Assembly: GCA_910585725.1 (NCBI GenBank)
Contig: CAJUFA010000005.1
Span: 1 to 64,000, forward strand
From: an uncultured Dorea sp.
GTDB lineage: Bacteria; Bacillota; Clostridia; Lachnospirales; Lachnospiraceae
Reading direction: 5' to 3'
Length of the DNA: 64,000 nucleotides
The position numbers were made by a program, and so were the translations under genes. The notes below the pieces were generated by a model. That model saw only the letters and a list, made by a program, of their open reading frames with translations, made no database searches and was not told the origin of the DNA. This document shows, piece by piece, positions 43,351-51,912 of the stretch (its first letter is position 1; each line of letters begins with the position of its first letter).

Positions 43351-43373
43351 CCGGCAGACTGTCCCCAAAACGC
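43351..43373. repeat. Short intergenic repeat, copy 2 (CCGGCAGACTG element)
   Basis: CCGGCAGACTG followed by TCCCCAAAACGC, matching 21190-21212 at 19 of 23 positions. It follows the XRE stop codon by 7 bases. Confidence 0.4.
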
Positions 43374-43375
43374 AT

Positions 43376-43405
43376 CTTAGCCAATCATGGTTCTGATTGG
43401 CTGAG
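43376..43405. terminator. Hairpin between the converging XRE and MerR-methyltransferase genes
   Basis: A 12-bp stem (AGCCAATCA 43379-43387 with TGATTGGCT 43394-43402, extended by three pairs) and a 6-base loop. T tails are short on both sides, so it is a moderate terminator candidate. Confidence 0.55.
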
Positions 43406-43411
43406 ACTACT

Positions 43412-44596
43412 TTAGAATGCTTCACATATGAACACTCCCGCTTCTTTTGTTATTCTAAATTCCTTATCTGTTCTCTTCTTCACGTAAGTCCGAAATTCCT
43501 TATAGCGCTTTGTAAGGAATTGACCCTGGTTGCCATGACAGGAAAGGACATAAGATATCAACGGCTCCGGTTCCGGGACCAACAGAGAGTCCTCATATTT
43601 CTCCCATCGGCAATCCGAAAAATACTCCTTCAGGATATCCTCCCCATTCTCCATACCGAACCGATTATATAGTTTATCCGCCGACAATACGATCCTGTCG
43701 TCAAATTCTCTCACTAACCGGTCGACCTCTTTCATATGATTTCTTCCGTACGCGCTGCACAGGAACCTGCCTCCCGGCTTCAGTACGCGAGCTATCTCTT
43801 TGCAAACCTTATGGATATCTTCACAATAGAACATCACATGATTTGCAATAATCAGATCGAACCGGGAATCCTCATAAGGAATACTGTGACAGTCAAACAC
43901 ACGATAAACAAATCTTGAGTCCTCGTTTCCGATGGCTCTGCGCGCGTCCCTTAACATCCCTTCTGAGATATCCGATAAAAAGATCTCTACATTCTCCGGT
44001 ATTTTCTCACGATTATCCTCCCATAACGTCCCGTCCCCGCAGCCAATTTCCAGAACCTTCATTCCTGTCCTTATCTCTGACTGCTCATAGATCCAGGGAA
44101 ACCACCCTTTTCCATTCTGTGAATACAAACGGTGCAGATTAATCCTTGCCGAAATATTCGACGCGTTCTGATACTGATTCTTCAAGCTCTGATCCATACT
44201 TGTCAGATGAATCAGGGTCAGCATCCGGTTCCAATCTATAGCGTGCTCCTTTCGTATCTCTTCCGAAGTATCCTTTATGGCCCTCTCCACTAACTGCATC
44301 TGCTCGATCCGGTCTCGGACTAATTTTAACTGAATATCCAGCGAATTCAGCATAAAATGATAATCCATGTCGCCGATCAGCATCTCCCGGATATCCTCAA
44401 GGGAGAACCCAAGATACTTAAGCAGCAGGATCTGCTGGAGTCTCGCAAAATCCTTATCCGTATAAAAACGGGCGCCCGCTTCACTCACAAAAGACGGTTT
44501 TAAAATATCCTGTTTATCATAATATCGAATCGTCCGCAGAGTCACTCCCGCCATACGGGCAAATTCACCGGAAGAATAGTAACCCGCTTTCTTCAT
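43412..44596 (-). CDS. MerR family regulator fused to a SAM-dependent methyltransferase
   Basis: 394 aa from MKKAGYYSSG (GGAGG 8 bases upstream). Residues 6-75 form a MerR winged helix (SGEFARMAGVTLRTIRYYDK, LQQILLLKYLGFSLEDI) with the dimer coil up to about 115. After a linker comes a class I methyltransferase: VLEIGCGDG at 181-189, IFLSDISEGML, FDLIIANHVMFY and LKPGGRFLCSAYGRNH. A DNA-binding domain and an enzyme on one chain suggest that substrate or SAM state is sensed directly, but this is inference. It is 32 bases behind the ABC permease gene and thus probably part of the GntR-controlled operon. The target molecule is unknown; similar fusions occur in other Lachnospiraceae. Confidence 0.88.
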   Translation of the reverse strand: MKKAGYYSSGEFARMAGVTLRTIRYYDKQDILKPSFVSEAGARFYTDKDFARLQQILLLKYLGFSLEDIREMLIGDMDYHFMLNSLDIQLKLVRDRIEQMQLVERAIKDTSEEIRKEHAIDWNRMLTLIHLTSMDQSLKNQYQNASNISARINLHRLYSQNGKGWFPWIYEQSEIRTGMKVLEIGCGDGTLWEDNREKIPENVEIFLSDISEGMLRDARRAIGNEDSRFVYRVFDCHSIPYEDSRFDLIIANHVMFYCEDIHKVCKEIARVLKPGGRFLCSAYGRNHMKEVDRLVREFDDRIVLSADKLYNRFGMENGEDILKEYFSDCRWEKYEDSLLVPEPEPLISYVLSCHGNQGQFLTKRYKEFRTYVKKRTDKEFRITKEAGVFICEAF

Positions 44597-44628
44597 ACCA
44601 AATACCTCCAAAGTAAAACATTATTCCG

Positions 44629-45285
44629 TCAGAATTCTCTCTTCAATATAAACCGCAGGGAGAACAGATACGAAACGACCAGGATAATCCCGCATACCAC
44701 GATAAACGCCGCCAGGATAACCGATAAATTCAATCCGTAAAGCCTGCTAATCCATATCTTCCAGTCAATACCCAGGAACTCGAACACCTTAACGGCTGCG
44801 CATACAGCCACAAAGCTTCCACCAAATACGATCATCATCGCTACTCTGCTTCTCTCCGTCCCGAACTTCAGTTCTATAGGTATCAGAAGCGACAGCATCA
44901 TCGTAACAACCAGAAGGCTTCCTGCCACCGCCCCTGCCCACTCTTCTGCCGTAAAATCGATATGCCGGATATCGGCCGTGAGAAAAGCTATGGCTGAGAC
45001 TGCGGCGAGCACCGGCACGGTCGTCATGACGCCAAACAGATACTTCTCCCGAACGTATCCCTTCCGGCTGACAGGAAGGGTAAAGAGATAACCCATACCA
45101 TTCTCATATTCATCATAGCTGATAGTTGTCAGCGTTATCATACCCATCATAACCGTAATATAACTGATGATAAACGACAAACTCGTATTAGTCGTCATGA
45201 ACACAATCGTTACAACCAAGACTGCGGCCAAAAACTGCTTCTGCCCTTTCAATAACTTAAAATCCTTAATCAATAATCCCTTCAT
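44629..45285 (-). CDS. ABC-2 type transporter permease
   Basis: 218 aa, six predicted helices. The pattern MKGLLIKDFKLLKGQKQF followed by YDEYENGMGYLFTLPVSRKGYV is the ABC-2 permease signature seen beside YtrA-type regulators. It overlaps the ATPase stop by one base (TAATG), so the two are translationally coupled. The exported compound is unknown; peptide antibiotics or lipids are usual for the family. Confidence 0.85.
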   Translation of the reverse strand: MKGLLIKDFKLLKGQKQFLAAVLVVTIVFMTTNTSLSFIISYITVMMGMITLTTISYDEYENGMGYLFTLPVSRKGYVREKYLFGVMTTVPVLAAVSAIAFLTADIRHIDFTAEEWAGAVAGSLLVVTMMLSLLIPIELKFGTERSRVAMMIVFGGSFVAVCAAVKVFEFLGIDWKIWISRLYGLNLSVILAAFIVVCGIILVVSYLFSLRFILKREF

Positions 45286-46130
45286 TACTCTTCACCTCTT
45301 ACCATCATCATAATCAGTTCGTCAATATTTCCCTTTTCCACCGTGATCTGCGGATAATTTTCCTGATAGAACCGCCTCTGGTTTGTCATGCAGCTATAGC
45401 CGAATTCCTCTTTCTTATACCGGAGAATATACTCCCGGTCAAGCTCTTCATATTGTTCTTGCGTCACCTTCAGGATCCCATAGGAATCAAGCAGTACATC
45501 CGTCTCTTCATACAGCACGATCTTCCCATCGTCGATCATGTAGATATCGTCACAGATACCTTCTAAGTCCCCCGAGATGTGCGAGCTGATCAATATCGAC
45601 CGCTCTTCCTGCTCCATATAGGCGCGCAGCATATCAAGGAGCTTATCCCGCGCCACCACATCCAGTCCTGACGTCGGTTCGTCCAGTATCAGAAGCTTCG
45701 CCTCGTGAGTGATCGCCGCCAGCACCTGCAGCTTACGCTTCATTCCGGTGGAAAATTCCTTGATCTTTTTATCCATAGGAATCCGGAATTTCTCGCACTG
45801 CCTCCTGAACTCTTCCTCCCGGAAGTTCCTGTACATACTCTTAAGCATCGGTATCAGATCGCATACCATCAGATAACCGCTGAATCCCGAATCCGACATG
45901 ACCACACCTATGTCCTCTCTGTCTCTGATCCCCATCTCTGAGACCGGTTTGCCAAATATCTCTATGCTGCCCCCGTCCGTATTGATCAGACCCAGTATAG
46001 CCTTGAAAGTCGTACTCTTTCCCGCGCCGTTCTTACCGATCAGCCCGGTGACGCATCCTTTCTGTACTTCCAGCGTACAATCCAACTGAAACCCTTTATA
46101 CTCTTTCTTAACTCTATTCAATCTAAGCAT
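45285..46130 (-). CDS. ABC transporter ATP-binding protein
   Basis: 281 aa. Walker A GLIGKNGAGKSTT, signature FSTGMKRKLQ (a degenerate LSGGQ common in BcrA-type exporters), Walker B LLILDEPTSGLD. The C-terminal 60 residues form the extension seen in drug exporters. Operon with the GntR regulator upstream and permease downstream. Confidence 0.93.
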   Translation of the reverse strand: MLRLNRVKKEYKGFQLDCTLEVQKGCVTGLIGKNGAGKSTTFKAILGLINTDGGSIEIFGKPVSEMGIRDREDIGVVMSDSGFSGYLMVCDLIPMLKSMYRNFREEEFRRQCEKFRIPMDKKIKEFSTGMKRKLQVLAAITHEAKLLILDEPTSGLDVVARDKLLDMLRAYMEQEERSILISSHISGDLEGICDDIYMIDDGKIVLYEETDVLLDSYGILKVTQEQYEELDREYILRYKKEEFGYSCMTNQRRFYQENYPQITVEKGNIDELIMMMVRGEE

Positions 46131-46209
46131 TCTGTCTGTCCTCCACTATAACCGTCTTCTCGCAAATATTACATACTTCGTTACCCTTTCGCCTGATTGG
46201 AGCATTACG

Positions 46210-46581
46210 TTAATCTTCCAATATAATCTCGAATAACGTCCGGATCTCCGGGTCTGTCATACCGCAGCTCCTGCCCTTCCGAATGGCCTTCTCCAGATCA
46301 GCCTCTACTTCCTTCTTCTTCTCCTCCAGCAGCATCTCCTGGTTCGCAAAGGCAACAAAGCTTCCTTTCCCGTGAACCGTATTCACGAAACCCTCTTCTT
46401 CCAGAGCGTCGTACGCTTTCTTCACGGTCAGCGCGCTGACCTTAAGCTCCTTTGCCAAAACTCTTACCGATGGAAGCGCCGTATCTTCTTTCAGTTCCCC
46501 ATGCATTACTTTACTCTTAATCTGTTCCATAATCTGTTCATAGATAGGCTGCATGGAAGAATGATTAATGATTAATTTCAT
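46210..46581 (-). CDS. GntR family regulator, YtrA subfamily
   Basis: 123 aa. A single winged helix (QIKSKVMHGELKEDTALPSVRVL, LTVKKAYDALEEEGFV, GKGSFV) with a short helical C-terminus and no ligand domain, as in YtrA. These repress exporter operons and are released by cell-wall antibiotics in known cases. The operon promoter just upstream is buried in repeats of a 6-bp motif, most simply its own operator. Confidence 0.9.
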   Translation of the reverse strand: MKLIINHSSMQPIYEQIMEQIKSKVMHGELKEDTALPSVRVLAKELKVSALTVKKAYDALEEEGFVNTVHGKGSFVAFANQEMLLEEKKKEVEADLEKAIRKGRSCGMTDPEIRTLFEIILED

Positions 46582-46601
46582 TCCATCCCTCCTTTGTTGT
46601 T

Positions 46602-46648
46602 AACAGTATATAACAGTTTATTACTGTTGTCAACTGTTATATACTGTT
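46602..46648 (-). promoter_or_regulatory. GntR operon promoter embedded in a large dyad with 10-bp phased half-sites
   Basis: Minus strand TTGACA (46628-46633), 17 bases, TATACT (46605-46610): a near-ideal promoter. It is enclosed by perfect 17-bp arms AACAGTATATAACAGTT (46602-46618) and AACTGTTATATACTGTT (46632-46648). The hexamer AACAGT/ACTGTT occurs at 46602, 46612, 46623, 46633 and 46643, a spacing of 10-11 bases, so all copies face one side of the helix. Confidence 0.8.
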
Positions 46649-46680
46649 TTTTTATAAAAACAAACATTAACACAATAAAA

Positions 46681-46725
46681 AGAAAAGCCTATTACTTCCA
46701 AACGATTGGAATAATAAGCTTTTCT
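46681..46725 (-). terminator. Terminator of the uxaA-uxaB-eda-kdgK operon
   Basis: Arms of 20-21 bases (46681-46701, 46706-46725) with one bulge and few mismatches, followed on the minus strand by TTTTCTTTTTATT. It lies 63 bases after the kdgK stop. Confidence 0.8.
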
Positions 46726-46787
46726 CCTAGTCCGGCATAGTACGCCGCAGCACGATCCTGCCGGCGGTAAGGAAGCGGTCTGGTATC

Positions 46788-47885
46788 CTATCTTTGCACA
46801 CGCGCCCCGGCGCCTCCCATGATTGCCTCTACTTCTCTCTTACTTGCCATCGTCGTGTCCCCCGGAGTGGTCATAGCCAGCGCACCGTGAGCCGCGCCGT
46901 AGTTTACTGCAAGCTCAGGCTTCCCGGTAGTCATAAGCCCATAGATCAGGCCGGACGCGAATGAATCTCCGCCGCCTACCCGGTCCATAATCTCCAGCCC
47001 TTTATATTCTTTTGACTGGAAGATCTCCCCGTCGGCCCAGCAGATCGCGCTCCAGTCATTGACCGTAGCCGTTCTTACTTTCCGCAAAGTCGTAGCTACA
47101 GCCTTAAAATTCGGATAGACATAAGCCGCGGTATTGATCATCTTCTTATAACCCTCAAGATTCAATTCCTTCAAGTCAACGTCGTTTCCCTCAATCTCGA
47201 ACCCCAGACATGCGGTAAAGTCTTCCTCATTGCCGATCATGACATCCACATATTTTGCTATTTCTCTATTAACCTCCTGCGCTTTCTCCTGCCCTCCGAT
47301 AGCGCTCCACATAGACGGACGGTAATTCAAGTCATAAGATACGATCGTCCCGTATTTCTTGGCAATCCGGATCGCCGCCAGAATCGTTTCGCAGGATTGT
47401 TCGGAAAGAGCCGCATAGATGCCGCCCGTGTGCAGCCAGCGAACGCCAAGCTCTCCGAAAATATGTTCAAAATCAAAATCCTCCGGCCGCGCCTTGGAGA
47501 CGGCCGTGTTCGCACGGTCTGAGCATCCGACCGCGCCTCGGATTCCAAATCCCCGCTCTGTAAAATTGATTCCGTTCCGGCAGACTCGTCCGATTCCGTC
47601 AGTCTTCATCCAATGAATCAGCGCCGTATCTACGCCGCCCTGAAGAATAAAATCCTCCATCAGCATCCCCACTTCATTCTCTGCGAAAGCAGTAATAACT
47701 GCCGTATTCATGCCAAAGCAGCGGCGCAGGCCCCGCACTACATTGTACTCGCCTCCGCCTTCCCATGCCCGGAAGCTTCTGGCAGTGCGGATTCTTCCCT
47801 CGCCGGGATCAAGACGGAGCATAACTTCACCCAAAGATACCGCATCGTACTTACACTCTTCTTTCGACCTTAGCTGTAAATCCAT
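46788..47885 (-). CDS. kdgK: 2-dehydro-3-deoxygluconokinase (PfkB family)
   Basis: 365 aa from MDLQLRSKEE, spaced 7 bases from GGAGG; ATGs further upstream are badly spaced. The PfkB fold has the N-terminal VSLGEVMLRLDPGEG and C-terminal GGGDSFASGLIYGL, in which GGGD replaces the usual GAGD and carries the catalytic Asp. It phosphorylates KDG to KDPG. The substrate is inferred from its position after eda and the uxa genes. The start overlaps the eda end region closely, so the genes are co-transcribed. Confidence 0.9.
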   Translation of the reverse strand: MDLQLRSKEECKYDAVSLGEVMLRLDPGEGRIRTARSFRAWEGGGEYNVVRGLRRCFGMNTAVITAFAENEVGMLMEDFILQGGVDTALIHWMKTDGIGRVCRNGINFTERGFGIRGAVGCSDRANTAVSKARPEDFDFEHIFGELGVRWLHTGGIYAALSEQSCETILAAIRIAKKYGTIVSYDLNYRPSMWSAIGGQEKAQEVNREIAKYVDVMIGNEEDFTACLGFEIEGNDVDLKELNLEGYKKMINTAAYVYPNFKAVATTLRKVRTATVNDWSAICWADGEIFQSKEYKGLEIMDRVGGGDSFASGLIYGLMTTGKPELAVNYGAAHGALAMTTPGDTTMASKREVEAIMGGAGARVQR

Positions 47886-47917
47886 ATTCATTCCTCCTGG
47901 TTTATAATTTAATTGTG

Positions 47918-48556
47918 TCATCCGCGGATTTCCTTCACAAGTCCCGCTGCTTCCTTCGTCATTTCAAGGACCTTATCAAACCTTCCCTCTTTGATCAGAC
48001 TTCCCTTCACCATCCAGCTTCCGCCGCAGCAGACGACCTTGCCGCATTCCAGATAATCCTTCAGGTTCTTTGCATTTACCCCGCCGGTAGGCATAAATCT
48101 AACCGTCGTATACGGCGCCGCCAGCGCTTTGATCGTCGATACTCCGCCAAACTGCTCTGCCGGAAAGAACTTCACCACCCGAAGCCCTCTCTTAACTGCC
48201 TGCGCCACCTCGGAAGGAGTGACGCAGCCCGGAAATACCGGAATATCCCCTTTCAGACAGTAATCCACGATCTCAGGGTCGAATCCCGGACTCACGATGA
48301 ACTTTGCCCCCGCGTCAATAGCCCGGTCCGCCTGGTCTGTCGTAAGAACCGTACCCGCGCCTACCAGCATATCCGGATATCTTTCCATCATCTGACGGAT
48401 GGAATCCCCGGCGGCTTCCGTCCGGAATGTCACCTCTGCACACGGAAGTCCTCCCTTCACCAGAGCGTCTGCTAACGGCAGAGCATCTTTTACATCTTCT
48501 AATACGACTACCGGCACTACGCCGAATTCTTCTAACTGCCTTTCTATTGCCTTCAT
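47918..48556 (-). CDS. eda: KDPG / KHG aldolase
   Basis: 212 aa, class I aldolase barrel. The Schiff-base lysine is in VVKFFPAEQFGG, and the catalytic Glu in PCAEVTFRTEA. It splits KDPG into pyruvate and glyceraldehyde-3-phosphate, ending the uronate pathway encoded here. 33 bases separate it from kdgK and 46 from uxaB. Confidence 0.94.
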   Translation of the reverse strand: MKAIERQLEEFGVVPVVVLEDVKDALPLADALVKGGLPCAEVTFRTEAAGDSIRQMMERYPDMLVGAGTVLTTDQADRAIDAGAKFIVSPGFDPEIVDYCLKGDIPVFPGCVTPSEVAQAVKRGLRVVKFFPAEQFGGVSTIKALAAPYTTVRFMPTGGVNAKNLKDYLECGKVVCCGGSWMVKGSLIKEGRFDKVLEMTKEAAGLVKEIRG

Positions 48557-48602
48557 ATCCTGTTACCTCCACTGCTTATTTGCCAGCCAACTGCTCTTAT
48601 CT

Positions 48603-50102
48603 CTATACGAGGCATCCCTTCATAAGCTCATAAGCGCCCCGTTCTTCCACCGTCTTCAAATCTGCGGTAACTTTCTTGCACAGATCCGGGATTTCCGTCA
48701 GATCTTCGCCCCAGAACCAAGTATTAGAAAGAACGGCGTCGACCAATACTGAAACCTCGTCGTTTCTATGCGTATCATAAAATTCCAGAATATCCTGATC
48801 ATCCCTGATTAAATATTCCTCTCCCCCGCGATACCCTTTATAGCCCTCCGTATCAAAGCCTTTACCTTTGTAAAATGCAATATAGAAAGCAAGAGAAGCC
48901 GTAATACACTCCGGAAGCCTCCCATATCTTTCCACATATCCTTTCAGAGAGGGAAGAACCCTTACTTTCCATTTGGAAGTAGAATTCTGGGAAATCCCAA
49001 GCAAGGCGTGGTCGATAAACGGATTATCGAACCGGTCTGTCACCGCCCCTGCAAAATCCTTAATCTCTTCTTCCGGAAGCGTCAGCGTAGGAATGATCTC
49101 CTCATAAATGGTTCGGTTCATAAAACGGCGGATCACGTCATCCTTCATACAGTCCCTTACAATGTCTTGTCCCGCCAGATAAGCGCCAAGAACCGTAGCT
49201 GAATGAGCTCCGTTTAAGATGCGCACTTTCCGCTGCTTATAAGGCTTATGGTCGTCTGTGATCAAAACCGGAAGCCCCGCTTCTTCAAACGGGAGTTCCT
49301 TTTTAAGGCTCTCCGGGCCTTCAATCACCCAAAAGCCAAACACTTCTCCCGTATCAATAATATCATCCTCATATCCAAGCTCTTCGCAGATCACAGCCGC
49401 CTCGTTTCCCGGATATCCGGTTACGATACGGTCTACCAGCGTGGAGCAGAATATATTCTCATCCTCGATCCACCGGATAAATGTCTCTTCAAGCTTCCAC
49501 AGGCCCGCATATTGAAGGACACATTTCTTAAGCTCCTTTCCGTTATCGTCAATCAGCTCGCAGGGCAGTATCACGAATCCCTTCCCCGGCTCGCCGCCGA
49601 ACGCCTGATATCTGGCATACAAGAATTGAGTCAGCTTTCCCGGATAGCCGGACGCCGGTCTGTCCTCCAAGCTGCACGCCGGGTCATACCGGATGCCGGC
49701 TTCCGTCGTATTGCAGACAATGAAACGAAGTTTTGGATTCTTCGCACAATCCATATATTGATCATAATCGCTGTTTGGATTCAGGCAGCGGCTGACGCTT
49801 GAAATCACCCGCTTGTCATTAATCTTCTTACCGTTCTCATTTCCTCTCAGAAACAACGTATACAGACCTTCCTGCTCATTGATAAGATCCCGGATCTTAT
49901 TCTCCCTGCCGACGGGCTGAACAAGCACCGCCTTAGAATTAAAACCCGCTTTTTCATTCATCACATCAATAAAGTAATCAACAAAAGCCCGCAGGAAATT
50001 CCCTTCCCCAAACTGAAGAACTCTCTCCGGCGCCTCTTTTAAGAGATAGCCGTCATAATTTAATTCCTTTAACGTCTTATAAGATAGTTTTTTCATGATC
50101 AT
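48603..50102 (-). CDS. uxaB: Tagaturonate reductase (altronate oxidoreductase)
   Basis: 499 aa, mannitol dehydrogenase superfamily. VLQFGEGNFLRAFVDYFID is the NAD-binding start, and KVRILNGAHSATVLGAYLAG holds the catalytic Lys/Asn/His site. It reduces tagaturonate to altronate with NADH. The start may be ATG 50102 or ATG 50096; AAAGGA lies upstream. Confidence 0.93.
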   Translation of the reverse strand: MIMKKLSYKTLKELNYDGYLLKEAPERVLQFGEGNFLRAFVDYFIDVMNEKAGFNSKAVLVQPVGRENKIRDLINEQEGLYTLFLRGNENGKKINDKRVISSVSRCLNPNSDYDQYMDCAKNPKLRFIVCNTTEAGIRYDPACSLEDRPASGYPGKLTQFLYARYQAFGGEPGKGFVILPCELIDDNGKELKKCVLQYAGLWKLEETFIRWIEDENIFCSTLVDRIVTGYPGNEAAVICEELGYEDDIIDTGEVFGFWVIEGPESLKKELPFEEAGLPVLITDDHKPYKQRKVRILNGAHSATVLGAYLAGQDIVRDCMKDDVIRRFMNRTIYEEIIPTLTLPEEEIKDFAGAVTDRFDNPFIDHALLGISQNSTSKWKVRVLPSLKGYVERYGRLPECITASLAFYIAFYKGKGFDTEGYKGYRGGEEYLIRDDQDILEFYDTHRNDEVSVLVDAVLSNTWFWGEDLTEIPDLCKKVTADLKTVEERGAYELMKGCLV

Positions 50103-50121
50103 CGCTTCCTTTCTCCCACTG

Positions 50122-51606
50122 TTAAAGTGTTACCCCCTGCTTAAAAATCGCCAGATCATGGAAACCGGCTTCTTCAGACTTTACCTTTTTCCCTGAAGCC
50201 ACATCCGTCACATAACGGAACAGCTCTTCGCCTATCTCTTCCAATGACTTATTCTCTACCATAGAACCACAGTTAAAATCGATCCAATTCCTTTTATGCT
50301 CATAAAGAGCCGAATTGCTGGATATCTTCACTGTAGGTACCGGCGAAGCAAAAGGCGTTCCCCGTCCGGTCGTAAACAATACGATATGAGCTCCTGAGGC
50401 GGCAAGAGCCGTAGAAGCCACCAGATCATTTCCCGGAGCGCTCAAAAGATTCAGCCCCTTCGTCTTCACCTGCTCGCCGTAAGCGAGCACGCCCTTCACA
50501 GGAGCGGAACCTGACTTCTGAGTACAGCCCAGAGACTTATCTTCTAACGTAGAGATCCCGCCCTTCTTATTTCCCGGCGAAGGATTCTCGTAGATGGTCT
50601 GATTGTGGCTGATAAAATAATTCTTAAAATCATTGATCAGCGCTACCGTCTTATTATATAATTCTTCATTTTCACAACGATTCATCAGAAGAGTCTCAGC
50701 GCCGAACATCTCCGGCACTTCCGTGAGTATGGTAGTCCCCCCTTCCGCGATCAAAAGATCCGAGAACCTGCCCACCGCCGGATTCGCCGTGATACCTGAA
50801 AGCCCGTCAGAACCTCCGCACTTCATGCCGATTACCAGTTCGCTGCATGGAATGTCGGTTCTTTCAAAACCCTCTGCATATTCTATCAGCTCTTTCACAA
50901 GCTTCAATCCATCCTCAATCTCATCCTCCGATTCCTGGGCCGCAAGGAACTTCACACGATCCGGATCATAATCTCCTATGTATTCTTTCAGTATATCGAT
51001 ATTACTGTTCTCACAGCCAAGTCCCAGAACCAGTACTCCTCCTGCATTAGGATGACCTGCCAGATCCGCAAGAATGCGTCTGGTGTTCTCCTGGTCGTCT
51101 CCCATCTGGGAACAGCCGTATGGATGAGGGAATGCCGCAACGGTATCTACGGACCCCTTAATAAACCCCTGCGCCCGCCTCTCGATGGCAGAGGCCACAT
51201 TATTCACACACCCTACCGTCGGAATGATCCACACTTCGTTACGGACGCCTGCTTTTCCGTCAGTCCTCCTGAACCCCTGAAAATAATGAGTCTCCTGTGA
51301 AATCAATGGTTCCGCCTGCTTCGGCTCGTAGGTATAAGTAAGCAGGTCGCCAAGCCCTGTCTTCATATTATGAGTATGAATCCAGGAACCTTTTTTAATA
51401 TTACATTTTGCAACGCCTACGGGCGCCCCGTATTTGACGATCTCTTCGCCTTCCTGGATGTCGCATAAGGCAAATTTATGGCCCTGGGGTATCGGCTCTG
51501 TCAGAATGATTTCTTCCCCGTCTGCAATAAGTACCTGATGCTCCTTCAGAGGCTTCAACGCAACCGCAGCCTTATCGTCCGGATGGATCTTTATAAATAT
51601 CTGCAT
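50122..51606 (-). CDS. uxaA: Altronate dehydratase
   Basis: 494 aa from MQIFIKIHPDD, which follows GGAAAGGAAAT; the longer in-frame N-terminus runs into the promoter and is not real. An N-terminal SAF domain (1-95, HTHNMKTGLG at the end) is followed by the altronate hydrolase core with FRRTDGKAGVRNEVWIIPT, AFPHPYGCSQMG and GMKCGGSDGLSGITANPA, whose Cys residues bind iron. It turns altronate into KDG. First gene of the operon, directly below the divergent regulator with an operator at its promoter. Confidence 0.94.
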   Translation of the reverse strand: MQIFIKIHPDDKAAVALKPLKEHQVLIADGEEIILTEPIPQGHKFALCDIQEGEEIVKYGAPVGVAKCNIKKGSWIHTHNMKTGLGDLLTYTYEPKQAEPLISQETHYFQGFRRTDGKAGVRNEVWIIPTVGCVNNVASAIERRAQGFIKGSVDTVAAFPHPYGCSQMGDDQENTRRILADLAGHPNAGGVLVLGLGCENSNIDILKEYIGDYDPDRVKFLAAQESEDEIEDGLKLVKELIEYAEGFERTDIPCSELVIGMKCGGSDGLSGITANPAVGRFSDLLIAEGGTTILTEVPEMFGAETLLMNRCENEELYNKTVALINDFKNYFISHNQTIYENPSPGNKKGGISTLEDKSLGCTQKSGSAPVKGVLAYGEQVKTKGLNLLSAPGNDLVASTALAASGAHIVLFTTGRGTPFASPVPTVKISSNSALYEHKRNWIDFNCGSMVENKSLEEIGEELFRYVTDVASGKKVKSEEAGFHDLAIFKQGVTL

Positions 51607-51688
51607 ATGATCCTGATTTCCTTTCCTTAAATATTTCCTCAAGTCAAAGACCCCGCCGCAAACTTCGGGATGTCTGACCGCTGCACTG

Positions 51689-51712
51689 ATTATAAAAATG
51701 TAAGAGCTTACA
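51689..51712 (-). promoter_or_regulatory. uxaA promoter with LacI-type operator
   Basis: The palindrome TGTAAG-ag-CTTACA (51699-51712) lies directly upstream of a perfect minus-strand -10 TATAAT (51689-51694), where the spacer should be; the -35 (TTTTGT) is poor. A bound repressor would block RNA polymerase. A second perfect palindrome CAATATT-A-AATATTG lies at 51790-51804. Together with the regulator promoter this accounts for the 306-base gap 51607-51912. Confidence 0.75.
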
Positions 51713-51827
51713 CAAAACATACCTCTTTATTAGTAATTAGTCAATATAAATTTTAATCCAAATTCTAAATCGTCATTCTGCATAATTTTCAATATTAAAT
51801 ATTGTGAATCATTCCTCTGCAAAAAGA

Positions 51828-51878
51828 TTGCATTCACACTTCTGCATGATATAATAAAGTAATGTGTAAGGGCTTACA
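51828..51878 (+). promoter_or_regulatory. Promoter and operator of the LacI family regulator
   Basis: TTGCAT (51828-51833), 16-base spacer, TATAAT (51850-51855), then the palindrome TGTAAG-gg-CTTACA (51865-51878) over the expected start of transcription. It matches the uxaA site at 13 of 14 positions, so the regulator probably represses itself. Confidence 0.75.
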
Positions 51879-51912
51879 ATCCGGATATGAATATTGTAAA
51901 GGAAGTGGGATT

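Noticed and set aside
51607..51720. Longer N-terminus of altronate dehydratase
   Set aside because: It would run across the -10 element and operator. The MQIFIKIH start has a proper ribosome site and matches the SAF domain border.
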